Source: Branchiostoma floridae (lineage: Eukaryota > Chordata > Leptocardii > Amphioxiformes > Branchiostomatidae). From it: a stretch of DNA of 64,000 nucleotides. The notes under the pieces were generated by a model that made no database searches, was not told the origin of the DNA, and worked only from the letters and a program-made list of their open reading frames with translations. The DNA lies in the NCBI RefSeq assembly GCF_000003815.2, contig NC_049989.1:5829245-5893244 (forward strand), in the 5' to 3' direction. Positions 34,777 through 45,725 of the stretch are shown piece by piece (positions within the stretch are counted from its first letter, which is position 1; every line of letters begins with the position of its first letter). The position numbers were made by a program, and so were the translations under genes.

Positions 34777-37700
34777 GTCAATCTCCATCTTTTTAACATT
34801 GTGAAGGTGAGGGCACAAAAACAAAGAAAACTTTCTCTTGGCTTGTGGTGCAGTCATATTCAGTAGGAGATTTAAACAGGCTGTGACGACCGCCGACAAG
34901 GAATTTAATGATATAACGTTAATAAGACAACCTTTTTTTAACAAAAGACCTGAATTCTGTACAACACATGCATGCTAACAAAACATGCATGATGATACAT
35001 GGTAGGAAAAGAGGACTTCATTTTCAGAGATGTCTGGTTTAGGATGAAATGTGTACATTTTTCTCAGGTAATAAGATGTGTTAGAAACTACATACTGTTA
35101 GCATGTTGTCTAGTTTCAGTGTGATTTTCCACTGATGAATGTTGTTCCTCTGTTCTTTCTCCATGTTAGGTAAAGCAGAGGGACTGTTGCAGCTCTGCTG
35201 AAGGCATGGCTTCCGGCTTACACCAACATGTACCTGTATATTGTCTGGACTAATCTAGCTGTACTGCCATCCCATGTAGCACAACAGATAGCACCATCAT
35301 ATGTACCTACAAACAGAGCTTCAGCAAAAATGTAGCTCTGACATTATCACCAGGAGTACAATACAAGTCTGCATAGGATGGCAGTACAACACTAGGTATG
35401 GAGTATGTTTTAGTCTGTGAATCAAATGATAATAATCAAATCATCGACGCATCCTTCCTTCTTCTGATCTCAGGGAAATCTCTCTCAGCATTCGGGGGAA
35501 GATGTCTAGTCTGTATGTGGTGTACCTTCTACTTGTAGTGTTGGAAAAATAAGTAATAAAAAAAACAACTGATGTTAGTTTAGCTGGAATCACCCTGGAA
35601 TGCAGAGGGGATGTTCGTTGAGGTCTGGCACTTTCAGGCTCGTGTAACTATGCTGATACTTACAATGATGAGAATTTGTAGCACTGTGAACCAGAATTCA
35701 ATGCTCTGCAGTTAGTTGGTGCTCTCTGCAGACAAGTTAGCAGTTTGCACCCTGCTTTTAAGAACCCTGTCAAGGTTACAGTATCCAGGAAAGTAAATGG
35801 TGTGCTCTTGCAACTGTCACATTTCTGCAGAAAGCAGGTAACTTTGTTACAACAGGGTTGGATTTGAGTGCAGTCCAATTCTCTCCAGTGAGCAAAAAGC
35901 AGTGAATTCTCTGTCACATGTTACAAATTCTCAGGCAGATAGTACAGATGCTTACCTGGGCCATTGAAAAGATAGACTTGCTGTGGCTGTGCATGATTAA
36001 ACAGTTACAATAGCCTGGCACACTCTTTACCACTTTGAAAGGGGGATGATAAAGCCCTAGAACCGCAGGAAGGGAAGGTTGGACTGTTGTAAAGACCGTG
36101 TTAGATGTAGACCAGTATGAAAACCCTGGTGAGATACCATCTCCAGAGGAACTGGTCTGTACGAACAACTATACAGCAACTCTGATACTAACTCTCCGTT
36201 GTACTTGTAAACAAAGTGCTCGATTTCTACGACCTACGTATGTACATAATGCGACATCGCAGTGTGTCTTCATTTAACCTTCTCTTTCCTTCCCTCTGTT
36301 GGATAACTTTTACATTTGTTTGTTTTTGCACTTCTTCACCTATGCTTTTTGCAAGCTGCCTCCTTTGTTGCACTGGTAGGAAAATGGTTCCCAAACATGA
36401 AGATTGGTTGCAAGCAGAGAGTTTTCATGACACAACTATGCAACTATACAACAAATGGTACTCCAACCTTCTGCCTGGTAATGTCAAAAAAGATAAAAGT
36501 TCTCATTCACATTGCTGTGGACATTAGAGGCATGAAGAGGGCAGTGACAAAGTATACAACATCGCAGCAGAGAGTTGTTTTTTCATCAGTTTGATTCTTT
36601 TTTGTAGTCAACTTTGCTGGCTTGCACCATTTCTTGCTGTATAAAGTGTACTTGATCAAGTTCGCATCCTGTTTCTGCTCTTTATTTCTCATCTTGCTTT
36701 ATAATCAAACTGAGCTCATTTGATAATGATATGCACCATGTATTATTATATGACTGTATAGATGTTTTCTGCGAGTGGTAAACAGTGTTAGCTAGCTTTG
36801 TAGTTCCTAGCGTCCCACTCCAGATCAACCTTATATATCTGCGCTTCCAACATGAGAAATGATCTTAGCTGTAGTGCATATTTTAGTGGTGACTTGGTTA
36901 CCACTTGCAGAAAATGTTGACAGTGTCTGTGTAGCTGTGTTAGTGGATATATTGTTAGTACTTCCAGCAGAATAGATGTTACACTACAAACTGTGTTCAC
37001 TATAGGATAAAATTGGGTGTGTTATGATGCATCTTGAAAAAAAGTCAAATCAACCTTGTTACAACCAAGTCTTCTCGTGGTCATTATTTCTGATAATGTA
37101 GTCCTTAAACTATGTCTAAGGCAAAAGTCAAGTGCAAACAAAGAAGCCACTAAGTGTATCCTAAGAGGAGTTTTTATTTGCAAAAGATACACAAACACAT
37201 CACACCATGGTGTTGTCCCCCAGTGTGACAAGGCCACTTAAACATCAAAACTTTTGGATGATATGCAAGTCTGTCAGAATATCATTAGATTTCTTACTTG
37301 ATATTTTTCAAAGTTGTAAGACTTTTCTCTCAGGCACACGTGGAACTATTCATACATGTAGAAAGCTTTAAAACATTTTAACATTTACATTGGTATATTT
37401 TTGTAATGGTGTGTAATTTTAGACAAATCTGGTGGATGCTAATATGAAACATTAAGTAGCATTTCCACAATGTATTTTACTTTTGACTCAATCGAGTATC
37501 AAGACACCAAAAAGAAGTCACAGTTGCATGGGGGCGAAATGTGTCATAGAATTTCCTTAACCAATAGTTATTTTGTTGAGATATTTTAATGCTTGGTAAA
37601 TGAAAATGTACTAGAAATGTCTTAAAGACAACTGACAATTTTAGTACAAAGCACGTCAACAACAGAAAACAGCTCCTGTCTTCACAATATTTTCATGTTT

Positions 37701-37965
37701 ACACAAGTATAAGTACCAGCAAAAACGCTAAAGGTGAGCTGTTCCGGCCAGAAGAAGTCTTTCCTCTGGCTTTCATTTGCTCCCATTTTCTGTAAAGCAC
37801 AAACGATTGTAGTGAAGATTGTCAACACTGTTCTCATGCACACATGGCGTTATATGTCAAACTTGCTGTACGATACATCAAGGCACCAAACGGACAACTT
37901 TCCACCGCAGTCAGACTGCAGCTACACAATATGCCCGCTAGGCGGCGCCGTTGTCCTGGCAGACC
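34777..37965. other. UBE2G1 3' UTR and convergent intergenic region
   Basis: The UBE2G1 3' UTR probably extends to the AATAAA at 35555-35560. From the other side comes the 3' UTR of the minus-strand 69-aa gene; a reverse AATAAA near 36681 would fit. I found no further coding exon or clear repeat between them. Confidence 0.45.
35555..35560 (+). terminator. candidate polyadenylation signal of UBE2G1
   Basis: AATAAA followed by an A-rich stretch, 780 bp after the stop codon. Positional evidence only. Confidence 0.4.
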
Positions 37966-40900
37966 TCACCAGCCGAAGGCCTCACGAGCGGCGTTGATGA
38001 GGAGGGCCCCCATCAGCAGAGTGGTCGCACCCAAGACGGTCTCTGCGCCACCTGAAAAGAAAAATTAAAAAAATTGTCTTGACCATTGTACAATGCAAAT
38101 GCGCAAAAAATACAGTTACAGTGCTCTAGTTTTCTTGGGTTGACCCGGAGTTGCCCTAGTCCCCAAGCTTTGCGAGTATCGATGTCCAACAGGCTCCTTC
38201 AGTCTAGACTTTGACTGACGTCATGACAAAGCTACGAGACTTTCAGCGCCATAATGCTACCCATTACTCCCGTTAAGTGCTCGGTTAATGGAGTCTCCTG
38301 AAATGGCAGATCAAAACCCGTATGCATAGGTCAGACGATAGCGTGTTGTTATTGTCACCAATAACAAACCGATGGGATTACAAACACTGCCAGAAAAACC
38401 TGCCGTATGAAAATGTCTGAAAAGCGCTAGTGCGTACTGTGTGTGTTTTCATACGTTTTGAAGAGCCACACAAATGTTTCAGATATTTTGGTAATAAATC
38501 TGTTTTTTATTCCCACGATGAAGGTTAGACATCCAGGTTATAACATACGCCAAAAACAGTCACTCAAGCAATTGGATATCCCAAATCATGCCCAGTTTCT
38601 TGAGTACTGTAACTGCTTTTTGGGTACACTTGTCATTGGTCCATCCCTCTCCTTCATTCATTCATACTATATCTCCTGAAGTTTAACATTTAAAACGCTA
38701 GCTAAAGAAACTAACTTCATAGCAAATATCAAAACTATACCGGCACAGCGGGTTTGCTGTCTCAAAGATTATTACTACTGCTCATGCCTTTTTCTGTTCA
38801 GTTCAGCCGAGACGTTTAAACATAGAAGGATAAAACCGGGACTTACTTGGTGTGGTGGCTGCCTGGGCCGTTGTTCCCGCTAAAACAAAAATATATATAT
38901 GTTAGGAAAACATGCGTACCTAATTGACCTATAATTGCTATACTTGTTGCTTACCATCTTTGTGTTTGAATCATATAAATCTACTACACCTTGATTAAGC
39001 TTAAGGCACGTCGCTCATTCGGTCTCTCAGCATTCAGAAACTTGAGCAAGCACTTCACTTCAGCAAGTGTTTCTTGTTTCTTTAAACCCCCAAGATGTAT
39101 TTATATATCCTTGCGGTTGCTATAAACACGGAAAAACACGCCGTCATTTCGGTTTTCATTTTCCCCTGCATAGTTTGCATATTCAATGTGTATAGTACAC
39201 ACACAGTAGAAAGCATGTCTTGTTTTACAAAGCGAACGGGGTACGCAGCGTACGCTAGCTAAAGAAACGAATGTGGGATAATCACGACTGATAGCTGCAT
39301 CAAACTCCAATGGAAATTGTTTAATTTCTCAAACGACCTCACTACAAAGATTACTTGGTTAACCTCATGGTTCAATTATAAATGATGTGTGCATGAATCA
39401 AGATAACGGTTTGGAAATGGTGTCTCGGGTTGAGGCAGTTTCTCTACGTACGCAAAATTAACTTACCGACGGTTGCGTTTGCTGTTGTCTGCGCGTGCGC
39501 AGTCCAGGCCATCAGGAATACAACAGCTAGACCCAAAATCACAACAGCAACCTGAATGAAAAAAAACAACCTTCATAAGTAAAATATGAAACAAGCACCC
39601 CCTTTCTATATATAGATTGATGAATTGATTGATTGATTGATCTCTTTATTGTTTCCGTTATCACAGAACGGGCCATTGACTTTACGAGTTCAACTTGACT
39701 TTGTGATGCACATTTTCCATTTGCATTTCCTTAACGTACCACGAGTGTAACTCGATGTCTAAAGTGGGACAGTGGAGTCCTTCGTGTTTCCGTTACCCGG
39801 ACAATCCGCGGTACTTAGGCTGTTACAAGCTCTCTGACGGTTGTTGTTTGAATGGCCACGTTGTTGTAACAAGATGGTGAACAATGTTGCACAAGCCCCA
39901 TTAGAAATCATGCCAGACAATGCGCCGTGTTGGAGTGTTTTCTAGTCTTTCAATTAAGTAACTAACAACGCAAATAGAGCTGATGAACGACGTATTCAGG
40001 CCGAATAGAGAGGCTGAGAGGGGGAGCGTGGTGCGCTGGACCGGGATGGAGAGGGCAGAAGTGCGCAGCTGCCAACACACCACACTGACGGGTCTTCCGA
40101 GCAGAACGTTTTCGAGACATTGTAACGTTTTCTGAATACCCTGACCAGAAAGGTATTCACTCCTAACATCTACCTGAACAATACCCAAGCATTATCTGCT
40201 ATTTTGGCTTGCAATATAGGCCTAGCATGCGATACAGGTGAAAATTAACCTCCGATGCCCTGGCGACGCCCTACAGACATGGCAGAGTGATGGCTTGTTG
40301 GGGGAAGTTAATGTAATGGTGGTTATGTATTTTTAGAAACGTAGCCGCCATATGCTCATCAAATGTGTCCCTAGTTTTGGAGAAAGCTTTAACATACCGT
40401 ACAACAGAACGGTATCTTTTCTACCTTTCTTATTTCTATCTTATCTTTAAAAAAGACAAAATAATGTCCATTTCTCTATACAGGTTTGTACAAAGACCGG
40501 TGTAACTACTGGCACCTGTTCTCCTCTACCTTGGGCAATATACAGAATAAATGGGTGAAAGATTGCAGTTCTCCGAGCGAAGCTTTCAGTACAAACTAGG
40601 CCGTTAATGTTGACAAAGCTGCTCACGCGACATACTAATCACAGCCCGTATTGTGTGATGCATTTCACTCGCCATTCCGTTTCTAAGCAACACTCGTATG
40701 ATGTGTTCTTGTGCCAAAGATACTTTATCAGCTAGATGACTTTTGGATAGTAACGTTACTCTTTCTCTTTGGGCGTTTTCTTCTCGGCAATTCCCGTTGA
40801 AAAAAAATCTTGTCTGGGACTCAGTGAGAGGCTTTTCCTGTTTGGCTTCCTTGGTAAACTGCAAAATTGCGATCTTAAGAAGGGTACATCCAGACTTATA

Positions 40901-42675
40901 GTATGACCCAGACGCCGCCTATAGTATGCTGTAAATATTATAAGGCGGGAGAACAAAGATTATTGCAGTTTCTCCGAAAAATAACACTGGGGTCTAACTT
41001 TTGTATATTGATCGGCCGAGCTTGCGTGTACACGTAGACCTCGTGATGGGTAGACAAAAATAGGCTAGCTAATAAGACCGCACAACAACCATGTGAGCAG
41101 GTCGTCACAGACGGTATGCGTTAACTAGTCTCATACGTACTACCATGCAGACGTCACTCAACGGCGCTTAGAAAATTGTTGCTGCGTAAACTACCGCTTT
41201 GTCAAGTTTTATCACTTAACAGAAATATATATAAAAGAGGAACTGAAATTCAAACACTAAACAGCGCAACGGCCACCACTGTGACACTTGAGTTTTTATT
41301 GTACAGACTGTGCACATATTGTGCCTGGCACGTACGGACACAGGAGGAGGTTATAAAGGTGGCAAAGCACCGTCCTAACAAAGGACTGTCCAGACTCTGA
41401 CCCTCACAAAATGTCTCCTACACCGCCGCCTTCTGCTGAACATACGGTGGCCTATTATTGCATTCCTTGAGCATGGATAATCTCTTTTCTTCTACGGCAC
41501 GTTTACCACAATTTTCCTTCGAAATATCACAAACAAATAATCTGAACCCTTTCCAGAGATAGCCTGAAACACTTCCATTGATATTCGCCCTGAGGTGAGC
41601 ACTCCAGAAATTATTCGCGGGCTTAACTAGCAAGTGGTTCTAATAATTTTTCAGCGCAGTAACTCCATATTACTTTATATATTGTTCATTGTTATTTTTC
41701 ATCGTGACATGTAATCTTATACCCGATCAGAAATATGGAATCAGCGCAACGCAATACGTCAGGTGCTGACGTCACCGTCAGATTAAAGATGAAAATTACA
41801 ACGCCGTCTGTAATATGATATGAAGATACCTGTCTGACATTGGGAGGTGACGGAAAAATATGCGAAATTAGCAAAACCATCCTGAAATCTAATAAACTAA
41901 ATCGTGTTTTCACGGTATCGGAGTTGTTAGGGTTGGGTTTCCATATGTACCTTTTCTATCTCCGTGAATGTTTGATACACACCAACGCGCGTACTTGATC
42001 TACAGATCCCATGTTACTTGAATCAACAAGTGGTTTTCGGGAGGGGCTGTTTTCCACGATGTGAGTTCCGCACCCAGACGTATTTCCGCTACTCTCCAAG
42101 CAGAGGTTAGGCTCCGGCTGTTTTTTGACGTGTTTTAAGGCGCTCTTATCGGGCTTTCTATTTTGTACCATTTTCTTTATGTCTCGCGGCCAAACGAAAC
42201 GGGACAAAATAGAAAGCCCGATAAAACGCTTAAAACACGTCAAAAACAGCCGGGGCCGAACCTCTGCTTGGAGAGTATATTTCCGCCTCCCGCACAGAAA
42301 AACACAGAAGCCCGCCATGAGCAATCCGAACCATTGTTATGTAAGACAGAGCGTCTGAAATGGCGGCCGCAAAAATATACATGTGTGTAGAAAGATTTAA
42401 TTTATGGATAAACAAGGAAGAAAATTGGTGAACATTCACAAATTTAAGGCTGCAAGTCTGCTATACAACGGTATGGGTTAGCTATTGTATGGTGAGAAGT
42501 CAATGCAAATTTTTGAGAGCGTGTAAAGGGTATGGATACCGTTTCTCCATTGAGGAGAGCTACTATAAAATACGCGACGTCAAAGCGAGTACATTTTGAC
42601 TAGAAGAAAGTCAGACATGGCACGTTTCAGAATGACAGACTTAATGTATTTATCTCAGCTCAGCCTTACCTTCAT
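37966..42675 (-). CDS. tiny secreted Thr/Ala-rich membrane-anchored protein (69 aa), 4 exons
   Basis: I do not recognise this gene. Minus-strand exons: 42670-42675, 39467-39551, 38847-38879, 37966-38051. The first codes only Met-Lys. All donors are GTAAG(T/G) and phases match; the total is 210 nt. The product starts with a signal peptide (MKVAVVILGLAVVFLMAWTA, predicted cut after AHA). The short middle region is rich in Thr and Ala, with one N-glycosylation sequon (NAT) and several clustered Thr that could be O-glycosylated. The C-terminus is hydrophobic (VLGATTLLMGALLI), followed by NAAREAFGW. That layout suits either a one-pass membrane peptide or a GPI-anchored peptide in which Ser-Gly-Ala precedes the hydrophobic tail, like CD52 or CD24 in vertebrates. 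The resemblance is architectural only. Upstream lie two X-box matches. Confidence 0.72.
42090..42277. mobile_element. MULE-like MITE copy 1 (TACTCTCC family)
   Basis: Ends TACTCTCCAAGCAGAGGTTA and CCTCTGCTTGGAGAGTA, with complementary arms along nearly the whole length. Flanked by a perfect 9-bp duplication TATTTCCGC, which indicates a Mutator-like mobiliser. Confidence 0.9.
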
Positions 42676-43107
42676 GTTGAAGCGTGTGTTCCTGTTCCGT
42701 GTGTGTAGAAGTGAGTGAGAATGAGATCTGGCTCGAGTCGTGAGTGTCGCACGGCGCTGTCACCTCACCACGGTACACCTGAAATGTGCTCCGAGTCGCT
42801 CTCGACCGCGCGTTTCCTCAACCGCCAGACACACGTCACCTGTTCGGCTAGGGGAGGAACCAATAACAACGGAGGGAGGGGAGGACTTTGTCAAGAATAT
42901 GCTACTGCAGCAAAATGTTCAACTCGAGTCAAAGGTACTGTTTCCTTACAATTTAAAGTTATGAATCCAAACTTGTGGTTGTAAAATATCTCGGCTTTCA
43001 CTGTATACATATAGCTCTACTGCCCTTTTTGTCAAATCCCACCTCTCATATTTTGGTCTATCCGACTGTTTAATCATTGGGCGTCCGTCAATCTGCTTAA
43101 GAGCGGT

Positions 43108-43121
43108 GTCTCTATGGCAAC
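43108..43121 (+). promoter_or_regulatory. RFX X-box, perfect consensus match
   Basis: GTCTCTATGGCAAC matches all 14 positions of GTHNYYATRRNAAC. It lies 433 bp upstream of the start codon of the minus-strand 69-aa gene. RFX factors drive ciliary and some immune (MHC-type) genes. Confidence 0.6.
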
Positions 43122-43376
43122 CACCTAGTGCTTTGATTGGAGGTTGTTTTAGTTGGTCGTTGACGTCATAAAGCTTTAACGCGCGATCGTCACGTTTCGG
43201 GTAAGCATAAAGTTCAGCGGTAAAAACGTAAATATTTTTAGGGTTCTAAACCGTCTCTGTGTGTGTTGAACTATGTTCCCGACATGTTACATTCTTGCAT
43301 AAAACGTCCATATTGTCTGTTAATAGCACGACTGGCCTTAATCCCCTGATAATACGATTATTTGCCGTAACAGTTA

Positions 43377-43390
43377 ATCTCCATGGCAAC
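43377..43390 (+). promoter_or_regulatory. second X-box-like site
   Basis: ATCTCCATGGCAAC matches 13 of 14 X-box positions (only the first G differs), 269 bp from the first site and in the same orientation. Confidence 0.45.
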
Positions 43391-44169
43391 CTAAGAATGA
43401 CCAGAAATTTTCCCATGGATTAAGTATTTTCGTGTCAGTCAAGGTTACAGATTCACTATAATGTATGCAAAATCGGACAAGAAAGAACTGGGGGTCAGAG
43501 AAGAGTTTACTCTCTAGGAGTGAGGTTGGGAAGGGGCTTATTTTTTGCACTGCGCAGTAAAGGCAAGCTTCTAGGGCGCCCAAACCTACATCACCTTAAC
43601 CTTACATTAAACGGAATGTGCAACTAAAATATCAAAGACCAAAAGATACAAAAACCGGACGTTCTACTGCAGTGTCAAGATCACACACCGGAGGAAGCCA
43701 AAAATTGACCCTAATCTTTATCTTCCCAACACATGGCTAATATCATCAATATCCATAAAGATATTCTTGAGTTAAAGTCGACTACAAATTTGTGGTCCGG
43801 TCACAGGCACACACACACACAGATGCACATACACAGCCTCAAACAATACCTATAATTTTCATTGAGGTAATAGCTACTTATTTAGCTAATCTGGATGCTT
43901 TATCGAGCTGTGCTATTTTCCACGACCGCTCAGCTCCGTCCATTTTCTATGACGTAGTTGTAATCGCTAGCGCTAACCGGTACGTGCCCGATAGCTCGCC
44001 GGTCCGCTTCTCTATCTACTTCCCCCATCCCTTCTTCCTACTCTCCGCACTCGGAAGACGTTGGACGAGCGCCAGTATGGTTCCTGTGTGATAAATACCC
44101 AAGGACAAGTACAGGCCAACTTCTGCTGGAATTCACGCGGCGGATTTACAGATGTGCACCGGTTGATAG

Positions 44170-44261
44170 TACTCTCCAAGCAGAGGTTAAAGCTGGTGGA
44201 TGTCAAGCCCGATAAAGAAACATAAAAAAACAGCCAGAGTCTATCATATGCTTGGAGAGTA
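44170..44261. mobile_element. MULE-like MITE copy 2
   Basis: Short copy with intact termini TACTCTCC and GGAGAGTA, flanked by a perfect 9-bp duplication GGTTGATAG (44161-44169 and 44262-44270). Confidence 0.9.
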
Positions 44262-44470
44262 GGTTGATAGCACGGTAGGCCAGCAGGCTCCGTGAGTCTG
44301 GCTTTACCATCCGAGTGCAACAGAAATCGAGTAGAAGAGAAGTGATATGCCATCAGAAGAACCGAACAAAGTCGTAGGACTTATTTAGTACCAAGGAGGC
44401 ATTTCCCTATGCAGAGCCGACAGAGGGGACTAAATTCGTCTCAAAACTCCTCTTTAGGACGACTTTGGTC

Positions 44471-44572
44471 TAGCCTGGGTACCATCCGATTCAGCTACCG
44501 TGGGCTCCTTGCACTCGTTGCCCTAAAGCCAGTGCATGGAGCCCCAGTAGAAATCGGATGGTACCAAGGCTA
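44471..44572. mobile_element. foldback MITE with TAGCCTGGGTACCATC termini
   Basis: Left TAGCCTGGGTACCATCCGAT pairs with right ATCGGATGGTACCAAGGCTA. Flanked by a perfect 9-bp duplication ACTTTGGTC (44462-44470 and 44573-44581). Same family as 16234-16408. Confidence 0.88.
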
Positions 44573-45725
44573 ACTTTGGTCCCCTCTGCGTAGGAGAATG
44601 CTAAGGAGGCTGACAGTATGCACGGCCGTGTTCTGGTAGTTTATAAAAAGGCATCGGTTCTAGATCATGGACCATCATGGTCTTTCTATTGCCACTTTTA
44701 TTGTCAGTCACAAGGAAAGACAGACGTTGCCTAAAAGCTTCATGGCACGTAAGCAACCTTTTACATTCAAATGATGATATGTAATTTTGACACTTGCGCA
44801 TGCAATGGATGCTACCGTGGTTATCATGTGCCTAAAACAGAAGACGGGTTGAAGCGTGAGGGAGGGAGTAGTGATTGCGGCCTCTGTCGTCATCTCCGTA
44901 AATAGAAGAGGACGTCAGACACGGCAGCTATAATAGGGTTTGATACCAGGCTAGATTACGTGTATGTATAACACTATATGATTTAGATGTCCAGGGGGAG
45001 ATTCATACTATTTTCACGGAGTATCACAGGATCATACTGCCATATTTTGTTGAACTTGCCCGACAGATAACAAAATATTCCTGACCAAGGACGATCTGCC
45101 CCAAGCCTGTGAGATATATAATCTGTCAGTTTCACTTTTTTCCCACCACAAATTGAACATTCCCAGTCACATGTATGTTTCTTTTGTTCAGACTGATCGA
45201 TTTGGACGTGAATTGGCGCCACAAGCAGCTCTTACAGAGGCCTTTCGGCATCACGAGAACCAACTTCTGTATCGGATAAGAGTCCATTCGTGCTTGGATG
45301 ATGTTTTTCACAAGCTTAATACTGATGTAATGTCCTCAAGCCAGCCGGCCCATTACATCGATTTTGCTGCTTCTCCAGAACTTTACAATGACATCGTAGT
45401 TCCTATATATGGTATGATGGAGAGCCACTCCTCTTAGAGTATGGTGGGTCTGTATATAATATGGTAGTATACATGGTATAGGTCCCCCCAAAGCACTTTG
45501 TCAAGGAGATACCATGGCCTTACGCGGATGTGTTCAGAATGCTTTTTGAGTCACAATCGATGATCTTGACCCACCGCCAGTGGACTAGTATGCACAAAAT
45601 GTGACATTTTCCGTCCTATTGCAAATGGCAGCCTCGTTAACAGCCACAAAAGGTGTTTTTGCATTCAAACAATATACAATGCTGCATATCAACAAAAAAG
45701 TATACAATGCTACATAGTAACAATA

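Larger units (their letters stand above)
42676..45725. other. intergenic region with X-boxes and MITEs
   Basis: Upstream region of the 69-aa gene. It holds the X-box matches at 43108 and 43377, a CRE-like TGACGTCA near 43163, and MITEs at 44170-44261 and 44471-44572. No coding sequence is supported. Confidence 0.5.

Noticed and set aside
43792-44091. 99-codon plus-strand frame
   Set aside because: Low-complexity start from a CA repeat, no splice context and no family features.
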